Of a stretch of 45,931 nt of DNA, positions 25,953-34,835 are shown piece by piece. Made by a program: the position numbers and the translations under genes. The notes below the pieces were generated by a model. That model ran no database searches, was not told where the DNA came from, and was given only the letters and a program-made list of their open reading frames with translations. The stretch is from NCBI GenBank assembly GCA_007136405.1, contig SLHA01000024.1, forward strand, positions 1 through 45,931. The letters run 5' to 3'. The number at the start of each line of letters is the position of its first letter. Position 1 is the stretch's first letter. This DNA comes from Candidatus Latescibacterota bacterium (GTDB lineage: Bacteria; Latescibacterota; UBA2968; UBA8231).

Positions 25953-27107
25953 CTAGCCCATCTTGCGACGCAGTACGGCCGGGTAGTCCGGACTGTCTCC
26001 CGTTCGTCTTTCGGAATGTGCCAGCGCCTCCTCCCTGTTTCTGGCCCCGCGCCGGATGAACGCCGGTACCGTCAAGTCAGCTTTCGCGTCACCTTGCTCC
26101 GGCTCCTCCGGCTCACTCTTCTCCGCCTCGAACTCCGATGACTTGTTCAGGTTGAACCCGGTGGCGATCACCGTGACCCGAATCTCATCCACCAGGGTAT
26201 CATCGAGCACCGTCCCGAAGATGATATTCGCCTCCTGGCCGACAGCCTCGTATATCAACGACATGGCCTCATTCACCTCGAACAGCGTCAGGTTCGAGTC
26301 GGCGGCGATGTTGATAAGAACTTTCTTGGCTCCTTCTATCGAGACGTCCTCGAGTAGCGGACTCTTGATCGCTTTCTTGGCAGCCTCGACGGCCCGGTTC
26401 TCACCCCGGTGCGCGCCCACCCCCATGATGGCGTCGCCGCCGCCGGCGACGATCGTCTTCACATCGTTGAAGTCGAGGTTGATCATGCCGGGAACCGTGA
26501 TCAGATCGGCAATCCCCCGGGTCGCCTGCATGAGGACCTCGTCCGCCTTGAAAAAAGCTTCCTGGAGCGTGGTGTCCCGCGAGCAGATAGTCAGCAGACG
26601 CTGGTTCTTGATAGTGATCAAGGTGTCGACATGCTCCTGCAGTTCGGCGATCCCGTCCTGCGCATTGCGCATGCGCGGGAACCCTTCCATGAGAAACGGT
26701 TCGGTTACTATGCCCACGGTCAGGGATCCCTGCTCGCGAGCGATCTCCGCCACTGCGGGCGCGGCCCCGGTGCCGGTGCCCCCGCCCATTCCGGCGGTTA
26801 TGAACACCAGATCGGCGTCGCGTAGAAACTCGCTCACCTTGTCCCGGTCCTCCTCGATGGCCTGCCGGGCCAGATCCGGCTGCGCGCCGGCGCCCAGGCC
26901 GTGGGTCACGCTTTTCTCGCCGATGCAGACGGACATATCCGCAGCGCACATCTCCAGCGCCTGGGCATCCGTGTTGAGGGCGATGAAATCAACGCCATAC
27001 ATGCCGGAGTTGATCATACGGTTGATCGCGTTGCCGCCGGCTCCACCAACGCCGACGACCTTGATAATGGCTTTGCGCTCATTGTTGCTGATAATCGTGA
27101 ACGGCAT
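25953..27107 (-). CDS. ftsZ: cell-division GTPase FtsZ
   Basis: A protein of 384 residues from the ATG at 27107, with GAGGAGG four to five bases upstream; the longer open frame upstream is not used. GTP-binding GGGTGTGAAP (108-117) and the T7 synergy loop NLDFND (210-215) are intact. It polymerises into the Z-ring at mid-cell. The C-terminal linker is acidic and ends with a conserved-peptide-like LTVPAFIRRG (345-354), but a further 30 residues follow, ending DYPAVLRRKMG, a second match to the same pattern. FtsA, which binds this peptide, is encoded 43 bases upstream. It closes the dcw transcript. Confidence 0.97.
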   Translation of the reverse strand: MPFTIISNNERKAIIKVVGVGGAGGNAINRMINSGMYGVDFIALNTDAQALEMCAADMSVCIGEKSVTHGLGAGAQPDLARQAIEEDRDKVSEFLRDADLVFITAGMGGGTGTGAAPAVAEIAREQGSLTVGIVTEPFLMEGFPRMRNAQDGIAELQEHVDTLITIKNQRLLTICSRDTTLQEAFFKADEVLMQATRGIADLITVPGMINLDFNDVKTIVAGGGDAIMGVGAHRGENRAVEAAKKAIKSPLLEDVSIEGAKKVLINIAADSNLTLFEVNEAMSLIYEAVGQEANIIFGTVLDDTLVDEIRVTVIATGFNLNKSSEFEAEKSEPEEPEQGDAKADLTVPAFIRRGARNREEALAHSERRTGDSPDYPAVLRRKMG

Positions 27108-27150
27108 GTTGTCCTCCTCGCTTGAGTTTTTTGCTTCCAGTTTGACATGC

Positions 27151-28413
27151 TCACAACAGGGCCTGTATCCATTCGACCATAGTACGCCACCAGACAGGAC
27201 TGCGTCGAGCCCTCCATGCAGCACCGCCGGGCTGCCCCCCTGCGTCCACGGCAAGGCGCGACAGGCCCATGCAGGCCAATCCGACGGCAGTGGCGTAATC
27301 CGGCGTGCTGATCCTGTCAGCCACCCCTGCGACGTTTTCCGCATGTCCGATCCGCACCGGCAGATCGAACACGCCTTCCGCCAGCTCGGCGCTGCCGTGA
27401 ATCAGCGCTCCCCCGCCAGTGAGCACGACGCCGGCACCAGGTGGCCGCGTGAAACCCGCCGCGCGGAGTTCGTCCCGCACCAATGCGAAGATCTCTTCCA
27501 TGCGCATACCGATGATCGATGCCAGCTTCCTGCGCTCGACTCGATGCGGTTGGCGCCCGGCAATGCCCGGCACCTCCACGGTCTCCTCGCCGGTGACCAT
27601 GTCAGGCAGAGCCGCGCCCCAGCCGCGCTTGATCGCTTCCGCCTGCGTCCATGCAGTTCTCAGACCCACAGCGATGTCTGTGGTCACGTTGTGCCCGCCA
27701 AGCCCCAGGACCCTCGTGTGATGGATGCTACCCAGTGAAAACAGCGCGACATCGGTGGTACCGCCGCCGATGTCGATCAGACACACGCCCATCTCGCGTT
27801 CTTCGTCGCTCAACACCGCGTGGCTGGCGGCAAGCGGTTGCAGTACCACTTCGTGTACCGTCAACCCAGCCCGCACGATGCTGTTGCGGATGTTTTGAAT
27901 GGCCGTAGTGGATCCAGTCACCATGTGGACATCCGCTTCCAGTCGTACTCCGGCTATGCCCACGGGATCGCGTATGCCGCCCTGTCCATCGACGAAGAAC
28001 TCCTGGGGCAGGACATGCAGCACCTGGTTGCCACCGGCCACGGTGACGGCACGGGCTGCTTCGATGACGCGTGCCTTGTCACTCTCGCTGATCTCTCCCC
28101 CCATGCCGCTGACCGCCACGACACCGCGGCTGTTGAGACTGCCGATGTGTTCGCCAGCCACGGCGGTATTCACGGCCAGGACATCGACGCCTGACATCAG
28201 TTCGGCCTCCTGAACGGCACGCCGGATGGCCAGCACCGTCTTGTCCACATCGACCACCACACCGCGTCGCAGGCCCTCCGAAGGACAGTGTCCCACACCG
28301 ATGATCTTCATGCGCCCATAGGCATCCAGCTCCGCAATGACGACTGCGATTTTGGTGGAACCCAGATCGAGGCCCACCGCCACGTTTCCGCCATCGTTCG
28401 ATCGTCTGTTCAT
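27151..28413 (-). CDS. ftsA: cell-division actin-like protein FtsA
   Basis: A protein of 420 residues with actin-fold motifs: VGLDLGSTKIAVVIAE (phosphate 1), VCLIDIGGGTTDVALF (phosphate 2), and VVLTGGGALIHG (adenosine motif). It bridges FtsZ to the membrane. The start ATG at 28413 shares one base with the ftsQ stop (TGATG). The C-terminal RRSPVWWRTMVEWIQALL is an amphipathic helix like the membrane-targeting sequence of FtsA. The 1C domain between residues 80 and 160 is present. It lies upstream of ftsZ in the usual order. Confidence 0.96.
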   Translation of the reverse strand: MNRRSNDGGNVAVGLDLGSTKIAVVIAELDAYGRMKIIGVGHCPSEGLRRGVVVDVDKTVLAIRRAVQEAELMSGVDVLAVNTAVAGEHIGSLNSRGVVAVSGMGGEISESDKARVIEAARAVTVAGGNQVLHVLPQEFFVDGQGGIRDPVGIAGVRLEADVHMVTGSTTAIQNIRNSIVRAGLTVHEVVLQPLAASHAVLSDEEREMGVCLIDIGGGTTDVALFSLGSIHHTRVLGLGGHNVTTDIAVGLRTAWTQAEAIKRGWGAALPDMVTGEETVEVPGIAGRQPHRVERRKLASIIGMRMEEIFALVRDELRAAGFTRPPGAGVVLTGGGALIHGSAELAEGVFDLPVRIGHAENVAGVADRISTPDYATAVGLACMGLSRLAVDAGGQPGGAAWRARRSPVWWRTMVEWIQALL

Positions 28414-29255
28414 CACGAGCCTCGCACTTTGGTGCCAACCACTGCCTGCCCGGCAAAACGCAGGTCGATATAGACGGGAGAGGGACATTCCCGGTAAACG
28501 CGCTGGATCAGTGCGCGCAGGGTCCTGATCCGCGCCCGAACCTGGTCACGCCGCATACGAATTTCGAGCCCGTCTCCCACCAGTCGCAGGCGCACACCGT
28601 CCGTTCCGAGCGGCTGGATCTCGGATATAGTGAGAGCGAAATCGCTGTCGGCGCTCCGGGCCTGCTGCCACCAGTGCAGCAGGCTGGCCAGCGAGGAATC
28701 GGCCAGCACCGTGCCGGGATCCAGGGCGTCCCACGTGAAATCGAGCCCGCTGATCACCGGCAGGTCCAGATCCTGCAGCGATTCCTTGGCCATGCGGTTA
28801 CCGGGCAGGACAACCCCTTCCGAGTCCACGCCATACAGTTCATCCAGTTCCACCCAGGCCTGACGCTGGCGTTCGGTAATGCGTATGGACAGACGATCCG
28901 GAGGTTTGCGGTGCAGCCTGACCTGTTGCACCCAGGGCAGCTGCTCGATATTGTTCCGCACTTGCGGCAGATCCAGGGCAAAAAGGTTGTCACCTGTGCG
29001 CAGACCGCTCGCTGCCAGAATGTCCTCCCCTTCGAGGATCCGCAGGCCCTGGACCTCGAGCGCCCGAAGCCGGAAACGGTCCGCATGCGCCAGCGCCTGC
29101 GGCAGCTGGTATGCACCCCAACCCAGCGAACCGGCGGCCACCGCGCAGACAGCTAGACGTGCCATACGGCGGCGGCGGCGCTTCCGACGTATGAGTGCTT
29201 CCCCGGATGTGGCCATGGGGCGCGGCTTGGCGCTCCTGCTCCTACCGGTCTTCAT
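28413..29255 (-). CDS. ftsQ: cell-division protein FtsQ/DivIB
   Basis: A protein of 280 residues with a basic cytoplasmic N-terminus (1-32), one membrane helix at about 33-50, and a periplasmic POTRA domain beginning FRLRALEVQGLRILEGEDILAASGL (split by the family at the 'V-x-G' turn). LPWVQQVRLHRKPPDRLSIRITE and the beta domain that follows are typical of FtsQ. It recruits FtsL/FtsB in the divisome. The ATG overlaps the murC stop (ATGA). Its identification rests on POTRA pattern, length and position between murC and ftsA. Confidence 0.92.
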   Translation of the reverse strand: MKTGRSRSAKPRPMATSGEALIRRKRRRRRMARLAVCAVAAGSLGWGAYQLPQALAHADRFRLRALEVQGLRILEGEDILAASGLRTGDNLFALDLPQVRNNIEQLPWVQQVRLHRKPPDRLSIRITERQRQAWVELDELYGVDSEGVVLPGNRMAKESLQDLDLPVISGLDFTWDALDPGTVLADSSLASLLHWWQQARSADSDFALTISEIQPLGTDGVRLRLVGDGLEIRMRRDQVRARIRTLRALIQRVYRECPSPVYIDLRFAGQAVVGTKVRGS

Positions 29256-30649
29256 GGGCTCTGCCCGGAGTCAGCGGCGGCCCGCATCCGGGCTTCCAGC
29301 TGGCCCGCAAGTCGATCGATGTTGCCCGCTCCCATCGTCAAAACCAGGTCACCGGCCCGGCACCACGGCATGACCCGCTCCGCCATCTTTTCGACGTCGT
29401 CGACCAGCTGGATCCGCGTATGCCCCGATCTCACCAGCGCGTCGGCGATGAGACTGGAGTCGACTCCGGGAACCGGTTGTTCTCGAGCCCCGTACACCGG
29501 CGCGAGAAAAACGATGTCCGCCCCGGCCAGGGCGGTGGCGAACTCCTCGTACAGTGCCTGGGTGCGGCTGTACAGATGCGGCTGAAACACAGCGATGATG
29601 CGCCTGCCGGTGTCTCCGGCCGTGGCCAGCGATGCGCTGATTTCGGCCGGATGGTGTGCATAGTCGTCCACTACCAGGATATCGTCGATCTCGGCCCGCT
29701 TCTCGAAGCGACGCGACACGGTGGTGTAGGAACCCAGCGCCTGCTGCACCACGGTTACATCGACACCCAGACGCAAAGCCATGGCGGCAGCTCCCAGGGC
29801 GTTGCGGAGGTTGTGTATGCCGGGCACGGGCAGTTCCACCTCGCCCATCGCACCTTCGGGCCCGACCAACGTAAAACACGACCCCCATGCACGCCTGCGG
29901 ACCGCTGTGGCCCGGTAGGTGTTGGATGCTTCCACCCCGTACGTCACCGTGCCCGGCGGAGTCGTGGACAGGATCCTGTTGCCTACGAGACCATCGCCGG
30001 CGACCACGGCGTGTCCATAGAATGGCAGCTGGCGCAGGAAAGCGATGAACGCATCTTCCACCGCGGCCAGATCGGTATAGCAGTCCACATGCTCGCGATC
30101 CACACTGGTGACCAGCGCCCAGCTTGGCGCCAGATGCAGGAAGGCCCGGCGGAATTCGTCGGCCTCGACGACAAAATGGGGACCTTGCCCCAACCGGGCC
30201 TGACAACGCCCATGACGCCAGCCGCCGATGGCGATGGAGGGATCCCAACCGGCGCAGATCATGATCTCCGCCAGCATGGAGGACGTGGTGGTCTTACCGT
30301 GGCTGCCGGCTATGCCCACGGTGAGCCGTTGGCGGGACAGGACGCCCAGCAACTCAGCACGGCTGACCGTGGCGATTCCCCGCCGACGCGCCTCGACCAA
30401 TTCCGGATTCGTCTCCGGTATGGCCGCTGAATACACCACCAGGTCGGTTTCCCCCAAGGCACTGGCGCCGTGTCCGACCGTTACATCGAAACCGTCGCTC
30501 TGCAACTGCCTGACGGCGACTGCAGGATGAATGTCAGTACCGCTGACCTGACAACCCGACGCAGCCAGCAGACGCGCCAGTGCTTCCATGCCGGCGCCGC
30601 CGATGCCGACCAGGTGAGGCCGTGAGTAGGTAGCGAATAGAGGCTTCAC
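29252..30649 (-). CDS. murC: UDP-N-acetylmuramate--L-alanine ligase MurC
   Basis: A protein of 465 residues. It has the N-terminal LVGIGGAGMEALARLL Rossmann loop, the ATP-binding GIAGSHGKTTTSS, EADEFRRAF (catalytic Glu-Asp region), GIHNLRNALGAAAMA, and VVDDYAHHPAEI, the Mur-ligase C-terminal signature. It adds L-Ala to UDP-MurNAc in the cytoplasm. The GTG start overlaps the ftsW stop (GTGA), with GGAGG well placed. Notably murG, which usually precedes murC, is absent, and murB does not follow. Confidence 0.96.
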   Translation of the reverse strand: MKPLFATYSRPHLVGIGGAGMEALARLLAASGCQVSGTDIHPAVAVRQLQSDGFDVTVGHGASALGETDLVVYSAAIPETNPELVEARRRGIATVSRAELLGVLSRQRLTVGIAGSHGKTTTSSMLAEIMICAGWDPSIAIGGWRHGRCQARLGQGPHFVVEADEFRRAFLHLAPSWALVTSVDREHVDCYTDLAAVEDAFIAFLRQLPFYGHAVVAGDGLVGNRILSTTPPGTVTYGVEASNTYRATAVRRRAWGSCFTLVGPEGAMGEVELPVPGIHNLRNALGAAAMALRLGVDVTVVQQALGSYTTVSRRFEKRAEIDDILVVDDYAHHPAEISASLATAGDTGRRIIAVFQPHLYSRTQALYEEFATALAGADIVFLAPVYGAREQPVPGVDSSLIADALVRSGHTRIQLVDDVEKMAERVMPWCRAGDLVLTMGAGNIDRLAGQLEARMRAAADSGQSP

Positions 30650-31860
30650 TTGAACCTCCGGACCATGTGCCGGCGAGTGACGGGCCCCGGCGGCAGGACG
30701 GTCGATCCACCGCTACCGGTCCGCGCGATTCCGAGCAGTATACCCACACCCGCCAGGTTGCCGATCAACGCCGTACCGCCGTAGCTGATGAATGGAAGCG
30801 GCAGACCCGTCGTGGGCAGGATGCCGGTGACCACGCCTACATTCAACAGTACATAGGTGGCGATCATGGCCGTGATACCGTTGGCCAGGAGATAGAGGTG
30901 TTGATTCGCCGCGTTTGCGGCGATGCGCAATCCCTGGATGGTCAGCCAGACGAACATGGCCAGCACACCGATCGTACCGGCCAATCCCAGTTCCTCGCCC
31001 ACAAAGGCGAATACGAAGTCGGTGTGAGGTTCAGGAAGGAACTGCTGCTTCTGCAGACTGTTGCCCAGGCCTACTCCGAACCAGCCGCCACTGCCGAGGG
31101 CTACCAGAGCTTGATCGACCTGGTAATTTCCTCCCCGCCACAGGAAGGTTATACGGGATAGCTGGTACCTCGACAGGTACATGGACAGGGCCAGCAGGGG
31201 CAGGCATGCCAAGGTGGCTGTTAGCAGATGCCCGGTTCTGGCACCGCCCAACCACAGCATGGTCAGGGCCACCATGGTCACAGCGGCAGCGGTACCCAGA
31301 TCCGGTTGTGCCGCTATGAGGACCACGACCACCCCCACGACCAACAGACGAGGCACCAGACCGTTGCGTACGTCGTGCATCAACCGCTCCTGGCGCGCCA
31401 GCACGTCCGCCAGGTAGATGACGAGAGCCAAGCGGGCGAACTCGGCGGGTTGAAACGACAGCCTGGTCACGAGCACCGGCAGCCGCAGCCACCGATGCGC
31501 CGGCCCCTCCCCCACCAGCAGGACCAGCACCAGCAGCCCCATGGCAAGGAGCAACATTGGACGTCCCGCTCTCGCCCACAGGTCAGGCGGCACCCGGGAA
31601 ACCAGCATCATCAGCAGAATCCCCACGACCGCGCGCACGCCCTGGCGTTCCAGAAAGAACCCGCTGTCAGCGAAACGAACGCGCCCCAGAACCGAACTGG
31701 AACTGTAGACCATCACCAGGCCCAACCCCACCAGGCCCAGAGCGATGAACAGCACCTGCATGCCGGCCCTCTCGATCGTGCCCGTGTCAGGCGGGCGATA
31801 CACGCCGACAGACGGATGACGGAAGTCTGGATGCAGAGCCGCCCGACGAAATATCCGCAT
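30646..31860 (-). CDS. ftsW: lipid II-polymerising SEDS protein FtsW
   Basis: A SEDS-family membrane protein of about 404 residues with ten hydrophobic helices. It carries LSFQPAEFARLALVIYLA, AAQPDLGTAAAV (the catalytic Asp region of SEDS polymerases), FAFVGEELGL and the signature GLPLPFISYGGTALI. It polymerises lipid II with FtsI during septation. The start is uncertain: ATG at 31860 gives a 33-residue cytoplasmic tail, but a GTG at 31953, 11 bases after murF, keeps the frame open. I prefer 31860 because the extra segment has no membrane or conserved feature. mraY and murD, normally between murF and ftsW, are absent. Confidence 0.93.
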   Translation of the reverse strand: MRIFRRAALHPDFRHPSVGVYRPPDTGTIERAGMQVLFIALGLVGLGLVMVYSSSSVLGRVRFADSGFFLERQGVRAVVGILLMMLVSRVPPDLWARAGRPMLLLAMGLLVLVLLVGEGPAHRWLRLPVLVTRLSFQPAEFARLALVIYLADVLARQERLMHDVRNGLVPRLLVVGVVVVLIAAQPDLGTAAAVTMVALTMLWLGGARTGHLLTATLACLPLLALSMYLSRYQLSRITFLWRGGNYQVDQALVALGSGGWFGVGLGNSLQKQQFLPEPHTDFVFAFVGEELGLAGTIGVLAMFVWLTIQGLRIAANAANQHLYLLANGITAMIATYVLLNVGVVTGILPTTGLPLPFISYGGTALIGNLAGVGILLGIARTGSGGSTVLPPGPVTRRHMVRRFK

Positions 31861-31964
31861 GAGCGGTGTCAACCTGTTGCGGACAGGGAGGAGTTTCGCG
31901 GGGAAGCGAACGGTGCCCCCGGAAAGGAGGCTGCAGGAACTGGTATGGGACACCGGTCAGGGGG

Positions 31965-33338
31965 TTACCAGTGCAGCATGGAATCGACGACTTGCTCCAG
32001 CTGCATTGCACGGGATCCTTTGACCAGGACGATGTCGCCGGCCTGAAGCACCGCATGCAGCTTGTTTTCAAGGTCGGACAGCGTCTGGCAGTGCTGAACC
32101 GCGGCATCGGCGAGTCCAGCGGCGACCGCAGCTGCCGCGGTATGGCGACTCAGCGAGCCTGTGGTGAACAGCCGGTCCACCCCTGCAGACACGACATCGC
32201 GGCCGATTCCGGCGTGCAACTCGGGGCCGGCCCGCCCCAGCTCCAGCATGTCACCCAGAACGGCGATCCGGCGTGCGGCCTGGATCGAACCGACGACGTC
32301 CAGGGCGGCACGGACGGACTCCGGGTTGGCATTGTAGCTGTCGTCAAGCAGCATCCAGCCCCGGTGGCGACGCAGATGTGAACGCATGGTTACGGGTTGA
32401 AACGTTTCCAACGCCGCCGCACATGCAGGCAGAGTCACACCGGACAGATGGCCCACACCAACCGCAGCCAGGGCATTGTAGACGTTGTGGCGCCCCGGAA
32501 CACGCAGATGAAACGAAGTATTCTGTAGAGAGAAGCGGCCGCAACCCTCCTGGTCAAACACGAGTCTCTCCCCACGAAACTCGCTCTCGCGTCGAATGCT
32601 GAAGCCAAAGAGTCTCCCCTTAGTCCTCTTTGCCTCTTTGACCACGACACAGTCATCGACGTTGATGAGAGCGGTCGAAGACTCGCGCAGGTAGCCCAGG
32701 AGCTCCCCTTTGGTCTTGGCCACTCTCTCTACAGATCCAAAAAACTCCAGATGCGCATTTCCAACGTTGAGCAGAACGCCCATGGTTGGCTGGGCGATGG
32801 CGCACAGGTAACCGATGTCGCCCGCTTTGCGTGCCGCCAGCTCGAGCACGGCAATCTCATGCCGATCATCCAGCTGCAGCAGCGTATTCGGAACACCGAT
32901 TTCGTTGTTCTCGTTGCCGCGATTGCTCAGCACGCAGTAGCGTTGCCCCAATACCGCCGCCATCATCTCTTTAGCAGTCGTCTTGCCCGCGCTGCCGGTA
33001 ACCCCTACAACCGGTATCGCGAAACCGCGGCGATATTCCCGCGCAATGTCTGCCAGGGCTGCAAGCGTAGACGGCACCGCCATCAGGGTTTGAGCTGCCA
33101 CGTCAGAATGCGACTCCAGCCAGGCGGCCTCCACCAGCGCAGCCACCGCACCCCGGTTCAGGGCCTCGGAAACGAATCGATGACCATCGAACGTCTCGCC
33201 CCTCAACGCCACGAACAACTCCCCCGGCCGGACCGTCCGGCTGTCCGTCGACAGGCCCGAAGCCCATATGCCCGCGGAATTGCCCACAACCCGGGCACCT
33301 GTCCACTGTTGAATGGTCTGCAGGTCTACAGGTTTCAT
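31965..33338 (-). CDS. murF: UDP-MurNAc-tripeptide--D-Ala-D-Ala ligase MurF
   Basis: A protein of 457 residues. It has the N-terminal DSRTVRPGELFVALRGETFDGH uridine-binding region (split in the family's way), ATP-loop GVTGSAGKTTAKEM, and ALIN VDD-type and LDDSYNANPESVRAALD motifs characteristic of MurF. It joins D-Ala-D-Ala to the UDP-MurNAc tripeptide. The ATG overlaps the murE stop by four bases (ATGA), so both are coupled. Base composition dips in the part around 32500-32750, where codon choice is less GC-rich than in the neighbours. Confidence 0.96.
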   Translation of the reverse strand: MKPVDLQTIQQWTGARVVGNSAGIWASGLSTDSRTVRPGELFVALRGETFDGHRFVSEALNRGAVAALVEAAWLESHSDVAAQTLMAVPSTLAALADIAREYRRGFAIPVVGVTGSAGKTTAKEMMAAVLGQRYCVLSNRGNENNEIGVPNTLLQLDDRHEIAVLELAARKAGDIGYLCAIAQPTMGVLLNVGNAHLEFFGSVERVAKTKGELLGYLRESSTALINVDDCVVVKEAKRTKGRLFGFSIRRESEFRGERLVFDQEGCGRFSLQNTSFHLRVPGRHNVYNALAAVGVGHLSGVTLPACAAALETFQPVTMRSHLRRHRGWMLLDDSYNANPESVRAALDVVGSIQAARRIAVLGDMLELGRAGPELHAGIGRDVVSAGVDRLFTTGSLSRHTAAAAVAAGLADAAVQHCQTLSDLENKLHAVLQAGDIVLVKGSRAMQLEQVVDSMLHW

Positions 33339-34831
33339 CCGGCCATTTCCTGGTCAACCGCTGTCTGCGGCTGGAGCAACTCGCGAACCACGGCAGCATC
33401 ATCGAACGGAATCACGCGGTTACCGACGATCTGACCTTCCTCATGCCCCTTGCCGGCGATCACCACAGTGTCTCCTGCACGGGCGTCCGCCAGCGCCGCC
33501 GCTATGGCCTTGCGGCGATCCTCCTGCACGACGGCATCACCGGCCCGTTCCATCCCGGCGGCTATCTGCCTGATGATTTCCAGCGGATCCTCGCTGCGCG
33601 GATTGTCCGAAGTGACGAAGACCCGGTCGGCCAGTCTTTCGGCCACCTGTCCCATCAACGGACGTTTACCGGCATCCCGGTCTCCGCCGCAGCCGAATAC
33701 GCACAGCAGGCGTCCCCGGGTTATTTCGCGTGCCGCTCCCAGCACGTTATCCAGACCTGCCGGAGTGTGGGCATAATCCACCAGTACGCGAAACGGCTGC
33801 CCGCAGTCGACCGTCTCGAACCGGCCCGGAATCCGCCGCAGCGAGCCGATCCCCTGGACCACCACCTCCAGCGGAACCCCCAACGACACGCTGCAAGCCG
33901 CGGCTGCTGTCACATTCATGGCATTGAATGAACCCAGCAACGGCGTGCTCACCGATAGGTTACCTTGCGGCATTTCCATGTGCAGCACACTCGCATCGCT
34001 GCCGGCCTCTATTGCCGTCAGACGCCAGTCCGCTTGCGGGTTTCTACCGTACGTCCTGGCCGGTACCGCGCAGCGTCGTTTCAACTCCGGAGTCGCTGCA
34101 TCGTCGGCATTGAGCCAGGCCACCGCACCCTGGCTCAGGTTCTCAAACAGGCGGGCCTTGGCGTCCAGATAACGTTGCTCCGTGCCATGAAAATCCAGGT
34201 GGTCCCGCGACAGATTGGTAAATACGGCGGCCTCGAAGCGCAGACCGGAAACGCGCTCCAGTGCCAGTCCATGGGAGGAAACTTCCAGGATGGCACTGGC
34301 CGCTCCGCCGTCAACCAGGTGCCGCAACTGCGCGTGCAACTCCGGTGCCTCGGGCGTGGTGTTGGCGAGCATTCGATGCCCCGCTTCGGTGTGCACCCCC
34401 AGAGTGCCCAGGTAGCCGCACCGCGTACCGTTGGCCTGCAGGATCTGCTGCAACAGCAATGCCGTGGTGGTTTTTCCGTTGGTACCGGTCACACCGATCA
34501 GCTGCAGCGAAGCACCTGGATTGCCGTAATACACCGCCGCCAGTCGAGCCAGCGCCCGGCGCGTATCGGGCACCTGGACCACGGTGCACTGCGGCCACGC
34601 GGCAGAAGCCTGCCTGTCCTCTACGACCAGAACTCTGGCGCCCCGGGCAACCGCATCCGGCAGGAAACGGTGCCGGTCGAGCTCCTGCCCACCCCGGATG
34701 GCCACGAACATGGAACCGGGTACGACATCCCGGGAATCACACACCACCGACGCCACACACCCCTCCGGCGAACCCGTTACACGGGCCTCAGGCAGCGCTT
34801 CGAGCATCATCCTGAGCGTTACCGGTCGCAT
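33335..34831 (-). CDS. murE: UDP-MurNAc-L-Ala-D-Glu--meso-diaminopimelate ligase MurE
   Basis: A protein of 498 residues from the ATG at 34831 (GGGGAG is inside the end of ftsI). It has CDSRDVVPGSMFVAIRG, the P-loop GVTGTNGKTT (114-123), EVSSHGLAL, VDYAHTPAGLDNVL and the amino-acid specificity motif DNPR (409-412), which marks meso-diaminopimelate rather than lysine enzymes. It adds the third peptide residue to UDP-MurNAc-dipeptide. It lies four bases after ftsI and overlaps murF. The extended frame upstream to 35074 lies within ftsI and is not used. Confidence 0.96.
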   Translation of the reverse strand: MRPVTLRMMLEALPEARVTGSPEGCVASVVCDSRDVVPGSMFVAIRGGQELDRHRFLPDAVARGARVLVVEDRQASAAWPQCTVVQVPDTRRALARLAAVYYGNPGASLQLIGVTGTNGKTTTALLLQQILQANGTRCGYLGTLGVHTEAGHRMLANTTPEAPELHAQLRHLVDGGAASAILEVSSHGLALERVSGLRFEAAVFTNLSRDHLDFHGTEQRYLDAKARLFENLSQGAVAWLNADDAATPELKRRCAVPARTYGRNPQADWRLTAIEAGSDASVLHMEMPQGNLSVSTPLLGSFNAMNVTAAAACSVSLGVPLEVVVQGIGSLRRIPGRFETVDCGQPFRVLVDYAHTPAGLDNVLGAAREITRGRLLCVFGCGGDRDAGKRPLMGQVAERLADRVFVTSDNPRSEDPLEIIRQIAAGMERAGDAVVQEDRRKAIAAALADARAGDTVVIAGKGHEEGQIVGNRVIPFDDAAVVRELLQPQTAVDQEMAG

Positions 34832-34835
34832 GATC

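Noticed and set aside
26056-27738. 560-codon open frame antisense to ftsZ and ftsA
   Set aside because: It spans two strongly conserved genes on the other strand and has no family features.
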